A stretch of 20,344 nt of DNA from an uncultured Clostridium sp. GTDB lineage: Bacteria; Bacillota_A; Clostridia; TANB77; CAG-508. The notes under the pieces were generated by a model. It searched no databases. It had not been told where the DNA came from and saw nothing but the letters and a program-made list of their open reading frames with translations. This document shows positions 17,065 to 20,344 of this stretch, piece after piece. The stretch is taken from NCBI GenBank assembly GCA_947382445.1, contig CANCZH010000031.1, positions 1 through 20,344 on the forward strand, read 5' to 3'. Positions within the stretch are counted from its first letter, which is position 1. Each line of letters begins with the position of its first letter. The translations under genes were made by a program, and so were the position numbers.

Positions 17065-17215
17065 ATACAGCAAATTAATATAATAGCTTTCGAAATGACG
17101 CGCAGTTTGGGAAATATTTTGCGAAAATGTCTTTCTCGAAAGTATGATAGACACACTCTTCCTCGCAAAATATGACCAGTAAGGAATGAGACAATATTAT
17201 ATTAATTTGCTGTAT
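17065..17215. repeat. Structured inverted-repeat element inside the suf operon
   Basis: Perfect terminal inverted repeats of 21 bp (17065-17085 and 17195-17215, starting ATACAGCAAATT) flank about 110 bases richer in G+C than the surroundings. Inside are two interleaved pairs: CTTTCGA (17087-17093) with TCGAAAG (17136-17142), and ATATTTTGCGA (17114-17124) with TCGCAAAATAT (17163-17173). The A-B-A'-B' order would give alternative folds or a pseudoknot. It lies between sufD and sufS and must be in the operon mRNA unless transcription ends there. I see no coding potential. Confidence 0.6.
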
Positions 17216-17219
17216 TTAT

Positions 17220-18269
17220 TTAATCTAATCGCTTATCTATTTCTTCAATAATTTCATGTTTTAGTTTTTCATCTTTTATAGTTTCTAGGATTGTGTTGAA
17301 TTTTGCTTTTACAATTAATTTCATAGCTTCTTTTTGTGAAAATCCTCTACTCATTATATAGAATAGTTGTTTATCATCTACTTTGCCTGCTGCTGAACTG
17401 TGATTTCCTTCAACATCTTCTTCACTGCATAAAAGCATTGGTAAAGCAATAGACCTTGCAGTATCTGATAATAACATACAAAATTCATTTTCATTTCCTT
17501 GTGCCTTTTTACTTCCTTTTTTGAAATCAATTGTTCCTTTAAAATGTTTTTTTGCTGTATCTCTTAAAGCTCCTTGTACTTCTATATCTATATTTGACTT
17601 TTCTCCTCTTAACTCTCCTATATAATTTAAGTCAAATGTTTGATTGTCTGTTCCTAAATAAATTGTATTTATTTTGTTTTCTGATAAATTTCCTTTTAAA
17701 TTTGAATAATAACTTGTAATGCTATTTTTTCCACCAAAATCAACTATGCTATAATTTACTTTGCTATTTTCATTTATTGTGTTATCAATACTCATAAAAT
17801 TATTTGCTTTTTTATTTAGTAAATTTACAATTGTAACATTTAATTCTGAATTATTTTTTGCTACTACTTTTATTATTCCATTATGATAAACATTTTCGAT
17901 ATCTTCTGATTCATATTTTAATATTATATTTGCCTTTGAATCTTCTTCTAATACAATTTCGATATTTTCAACTAAATTAGGGTTAGCTTTATCAAATTTG
18001 AAGTTTATCAATATTGTGTCTTCTATTTTTTTGTTTATATTTATTCTTATTTTCTTGTTACTATTATTACGAACTTGATTTATTAATACTTCTCCCACTC
18101 CGTAAGTTAATTCAGTATTTTCAATATTTTCGCTTGCTTCAATATCTCCTAATATACTTATCTTGTTGAAAGGCTCTAATTTTTCTGGGATATTAATATC
18201 TTCTAGTTTAATGTTGTTTATATTGAAATTTCTTGATGTTCTTACTGGTGTTTCATTTAATTTTATCAT
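17220..18269 (-). CDS. sufD: Fe-S scaffold subunit SufD
   Basis: 349-aa member of the SufB/SufD family with the right-handed beta-helix core (about residues 60-260) and the conserved C-terminal region CMLLSDTARSIALPMLL followed by EGNHSSAAGKV, which carries the histidine important for the SufB-SufD interface. SufD pairs with SufB and the ATPase SufC to form the scaffold that builds clusters. The ATG overlaps the sufB stop by one base (TAATG), with AAGGAG about 11 bases upstream, so translation is coupled. It ends in Lys-Arg-Leu-Asp with CGA as the Arg codon, which shows that at least some CGN codons are used normally. Confidence 0.93.
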   Translation of the reverse strand: MIKLNETPVRTSRNFNINNIKLEDINIPEKLEPFNKISILGDIEASENIENTELTYGVGEVLINQVRNNSNKKIRININKKIEDTILINFKFDKANPNLVENIEIVLEEDSKANIILKYESEDIENVYHNGIIKVVAKNNSELNVTIVNLLNKKANNFMSIDNTINENSKVNYSIVDFGGKNSITSYYSNLKGNLSENKINTIYLGTDNQTFDLNYIGELRGEKSNIDIEVQGALRDTAKKHFKGTIDFKKGSKKAQGNENEFCMLLSDTARSIALPMLLCSEEDVEGNHSSAAGKVDDKQLFYIMSRGFSQKEAMKLIVKAKFNTILETIKDEKLKHEIIEEIDKRLD

Positions 18270-19669
18270 TATCCTATTGCTCCTTCCAATTCAAGATTAA
18301 TTAGGTTATTCATTTCAACAGCATATTCTACTGGTAATTCTTTAGAAATTGGATATGCAAAACCTCTTACTATCATTGCTTTTGCATCTTCTTCTGAAAG
18401 ACCTCTACTCATTAAGTAGAATATTGTTTTATCACTAATTTTTCCTATTTTTGCTTCATGTGAAAATTCTACTTCATCTGTTCTTATGTCATTTACAGGT
18501 ATTGTATCTGATTTTGAAATATCATCTAACATAAGTGATTCACATGATACAGAACATTTTGCGTTTTTAGCGTTCTCATTTACTCTAACTAATGACCTAT
18601 ATGTGCAAGTTCCACCATTTTTTGAAATTGATTTGGCGTTTACTATGCTTGATGTGTTTTTATTGTTGTGAACTACTTTAAATCCATTGTCTAGGTTTTG
18701 GCCTTTTCCTGCAAAAGATATTCCAGTAAATTCTGTTTTTGAATTTTCTCCATTTAATATGCTCATTGGGTATAGCATTGATACTTTTGAACCAAATGAC
18801 CCTGATACCCAATCCATTTTTGCATTTTTTCCTACTATTGCTTTTTTAGTGTTTAGGTTAAGCATATTTTTTGACCAGTTTTCAATTGTAGAATATCTTA
18901 GGTATGCGTTATCTTTAACATATAGTTCAACACATCCTGCATGTAAATTTACTTTGTTATATTTGGGTGCACTACATCCTTCTATAAAGTGTAAGCTGGC
19001 ACCTTCATCCACTATGATTAAAGTATGTTCAAATTGTCCTGATTCTGGTGAATTTAATCTAAAGTATGATTGCAAAGGTATATCTACTTTTACATTCTTA
19101 GGAACATATACAAATGAACCTCCTGACCATACAGCTCCATGTAATGCAACAAATTTATGGTCATATACAGGAACACATTTCATAAAATGCTCTTTTACTA
19201 ATTCTGGATATTCTCTTACAGCAGTTTCCATATCTGTATATATAACACCTTGTTTTATAAGATCTTCTTTCATACTATGATAAACTACCTCTGAATCATA
19301 TTGTGCCCCTACTCCTGCTAATGATGTCTTTTCAGCTTCTTGAATTCCAAGTTTATCAAAAGTATTTTTTATGTCTTCTGGAACATCTTCCCATGAATTG
19401 CTTAATCCTGTTTTAGGTCTTACGTATGTTGCAATTTCTGTCATATCAAGTTCTGATAAGTCCGGTCCCCATGTTGGAAGTTCTAAGCTGTTATAAACTT
19501 CTAATGCTTTTAGCCTGAATTCTCTCATCCAGTCTGGGTCATTTTTTTGTTTTGAGATTTCCTCTATTATCTCTTTAGTTAAACCTTTTTTTATTTTAAA
19601 ATCATATTCATCTTTATTTTTTATGTCATAGATGTTTCTATTTATTTCTTCAATATTTGTCTTTGCCAT
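18269..19669 (-). CDS. sufB: Fe-S scaffold subunit SufB
   Basis: 466-aa core scaffold protein on which Fe-S clusters are assembled. The N-terminal region has DWMREFRLKAL and LPTWGPDLSEL, followed by a long beta-helix and the C-terminal CSVSCESLMLDDISKSDTIP, which carries the cysteine thought to receive sulfur, then FSHEAKIGKISD. I chose the ATG at 19669 because AAGGAA lies upstream; an in-frame GTG at 19687 overlaps that ribosome binding site. It begins 23 bases after sufC ends and overlaps sufD by one base. CCG-GAC (19462-19464) includes an out-of-frame CGG with no effect. Confidence 0.96.
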   Translation of the reverse strand: MAKTNIEEINRNIYDIKNKDEYDFKIKKGLTKEIIEEISKQKNDPDWMREFRLKALEVYNSLELPTWGPDLSELDMTEIATYVRPKTGLSNSWEDVPEDIKNTFDKLGIQEAEKTSLAGVGAQYDSEVVYHSMKEDLIKQGVIYTDMETAVREYPELVKEHFMKCVPVYDHKFVALHGAVWSGGSFVYVPKNVKVDIPLQSYFRLNSPESGQFEHTLIIVDEGASLHFIEGCSAPKYNKVNLHAGCVELYVKDNAYLRYSTIENWSKNMLNLNTKKAIVGKNAKMDWVSGSFGSKVSMLYPMSILNGENSKTEFTGISFAGKGQNLDNGFKVVHNNKNTSSIVNAKSISKNGGTCTYRSLVRVNENAKNAKCSVSCESLMLDDISKSDTIPVNDIRTDEVEFSHEAKIGKISDKTIFYLMSRGLSEEDAKAMIVRGFAYPISKELPVEYAVEMNNLINLELEGAIG

Positions 19670-19692
19670 TTTATGAATTCCTTTCACACTTT

Positions 19693-20344
19693 TTATTTAT
19701 ATTGACAATATCCATTTTCTTCTATTTCTTTTGCTAATTCTTGTGTTCCTGTTTTTACTATTTTTCCATCAACTAAAATGTGGACATAGTCTACTTTTAA
19801 ACTTTCTAGAATTTTTGTGTTGTGTGTAATTATAAGAACTCCATTTTCGTCATTTTTAAACATTTCAATTCCTTTTGAAACTGTTCTTATTGCGTCAACG
19901 TCTAGTCCTGAATCTGTTTCGTCTAAAATAGCAAGTTTAGGATTTAATACAAGCATTTGAAGAATTTCATTTTTCTTTTTTTCTCCTCCTGAAAATCCCA
20001 CATTTAAACTTCTTTCCATGTTTCCTGGATTCATGTTTAATTTTTCCATGTATGCTTTTAATTCATCTTTAAATTCAAATATTTTTACTGGCTTTCCTGT
20101 TGTTTTATTTTTAGCATATTTTAAAAAGTTAGTAACTGAAACTCCTGGTATTTCTTCAGGCGCTTGGAAAGACATAAATATTCCTTTTCTTGCAATTTCG
20201 TCTGTTTTTAGATTTGTTATTTCTTCTCCATCAAAAATTATATTTCCTGATTGTTTAGTATAACATGGATTATTTAATATTGCGTTTGCTGTTGTACTTT
20301 TTCCAGAACCATTTGGTCCCATTATTACATGTATTTCTCCTTTG
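19693..20344 (-). CDS. sufC: Fe-S assembly ATPase SufC (5' end outside window)
   Basis: Partial gene: the frame stays open to the window edge, and the first residues seen are GEIHVIMGPNGSGKST. It is an ABC-type ATPase that drives shape changes in SufB-SufD. Walker A is GPNGSGKST, the signature FSGGEKKKNE is the SufC variant with the extra charged residues, Walker B is LAILDETDSGLD, and the H-loop is LIITHNTK. The stop is followed 23 bases later by sufB. The operon promoter and the SufC N-terminus (about 30 residues) lie beyond 20344. Confidence 0.95.
   Translation of the reverse strand, partial: KGEIHVIMGPNGSGKSTTANAILNNPCYTKQSGNIIFDGEEITNLKTDEIARKGIFMSFQAPEEIPGVSVTNFLKYAKNKTTGKPVKIFEFKDELKAYMEKLNMNPGNMERSLNVGFSGGEKKKNEILQMLVLNPKLAILDETDSGLDVDAIRTVSKGIEMFKNDENGVLIITHNTKILESLKVDYVHILVDGKIVKTGTQELAKEIEENGYCQYK

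Overview
The window is a very AT-rich stretch of a low-GC Gram-positive chromosome, most likely an uncultured gut-type member of Clostridia or Bacilli. The evidence is strong AGGAGG-type ribosome binding sites, SufCBD-SufS-SufU gene order, a Bce-type transporter with its two-component system, AGA as the usual arginine codon, and a CcdA/TlpA pair. I see no tRNA, rRNA, CRISPR array, phage or transposase gene.

Layout. (1) 1-359 holds no gene, only a small hairpin. (2) 360-1548, minus strand: a degenerate zinc-peptidase-like protein followed by maf. (3) 1680-2375, plus strand: signal peptidase I. (4) 2403-2541: a structured inverted-repeat element. (5) 2558-5396, minus: a Bce-type ABC permease and ATPase with their own promoter. 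(6) 5785-9212, minus: ccdA, a TlpA-like thioredoxin, an OmpR-type regulator, a BceS-type kinase and a NUDIX hydrolase, tightly packed and in that transcription order. (7) A patatin-like lipase (minus) diverges from a DUF3298-like protein (plus). (8) A large secreted or anchored CxxC/Ig-like/FN3 protein (minus). (9) 13413-20344, minus: one operon, sufC-sufB-sufD-[inverted-repeat element]-sufS-sufU-mnmA-ttcA-like, which links Fe-S cluster assembly to tRNA thiolation and ends in a strong hairpin.

The main discovery candidate is a recoding signal. Three genes (the BceS-like kinase, the CxxC/FN3 surface protein and mnmA) appear broken, and each is broken at the same thing: an in-frame CGG codon followed by A. 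Skipping the single C (read NNN-C-GGA, giving glycine) restores one full-length, family-typical protein in every case: kinase 336 aa, surface protein 767 aa, MnmA 351 aa. I scanned about 6,200 codons in 20 genes by eye. These are the only three in-frame CGG codons found, while at least 11 out-of-frame CGG trinucleotides sit harmlessly across codon boundaries. This suggests that CGG is not read as arginine here and instead triggers a +1 ribosomal frameshift onto GGA. Sequencing error and ordinary pseudogenes explain the pattern poorly, but this window alone cannot exclude them.
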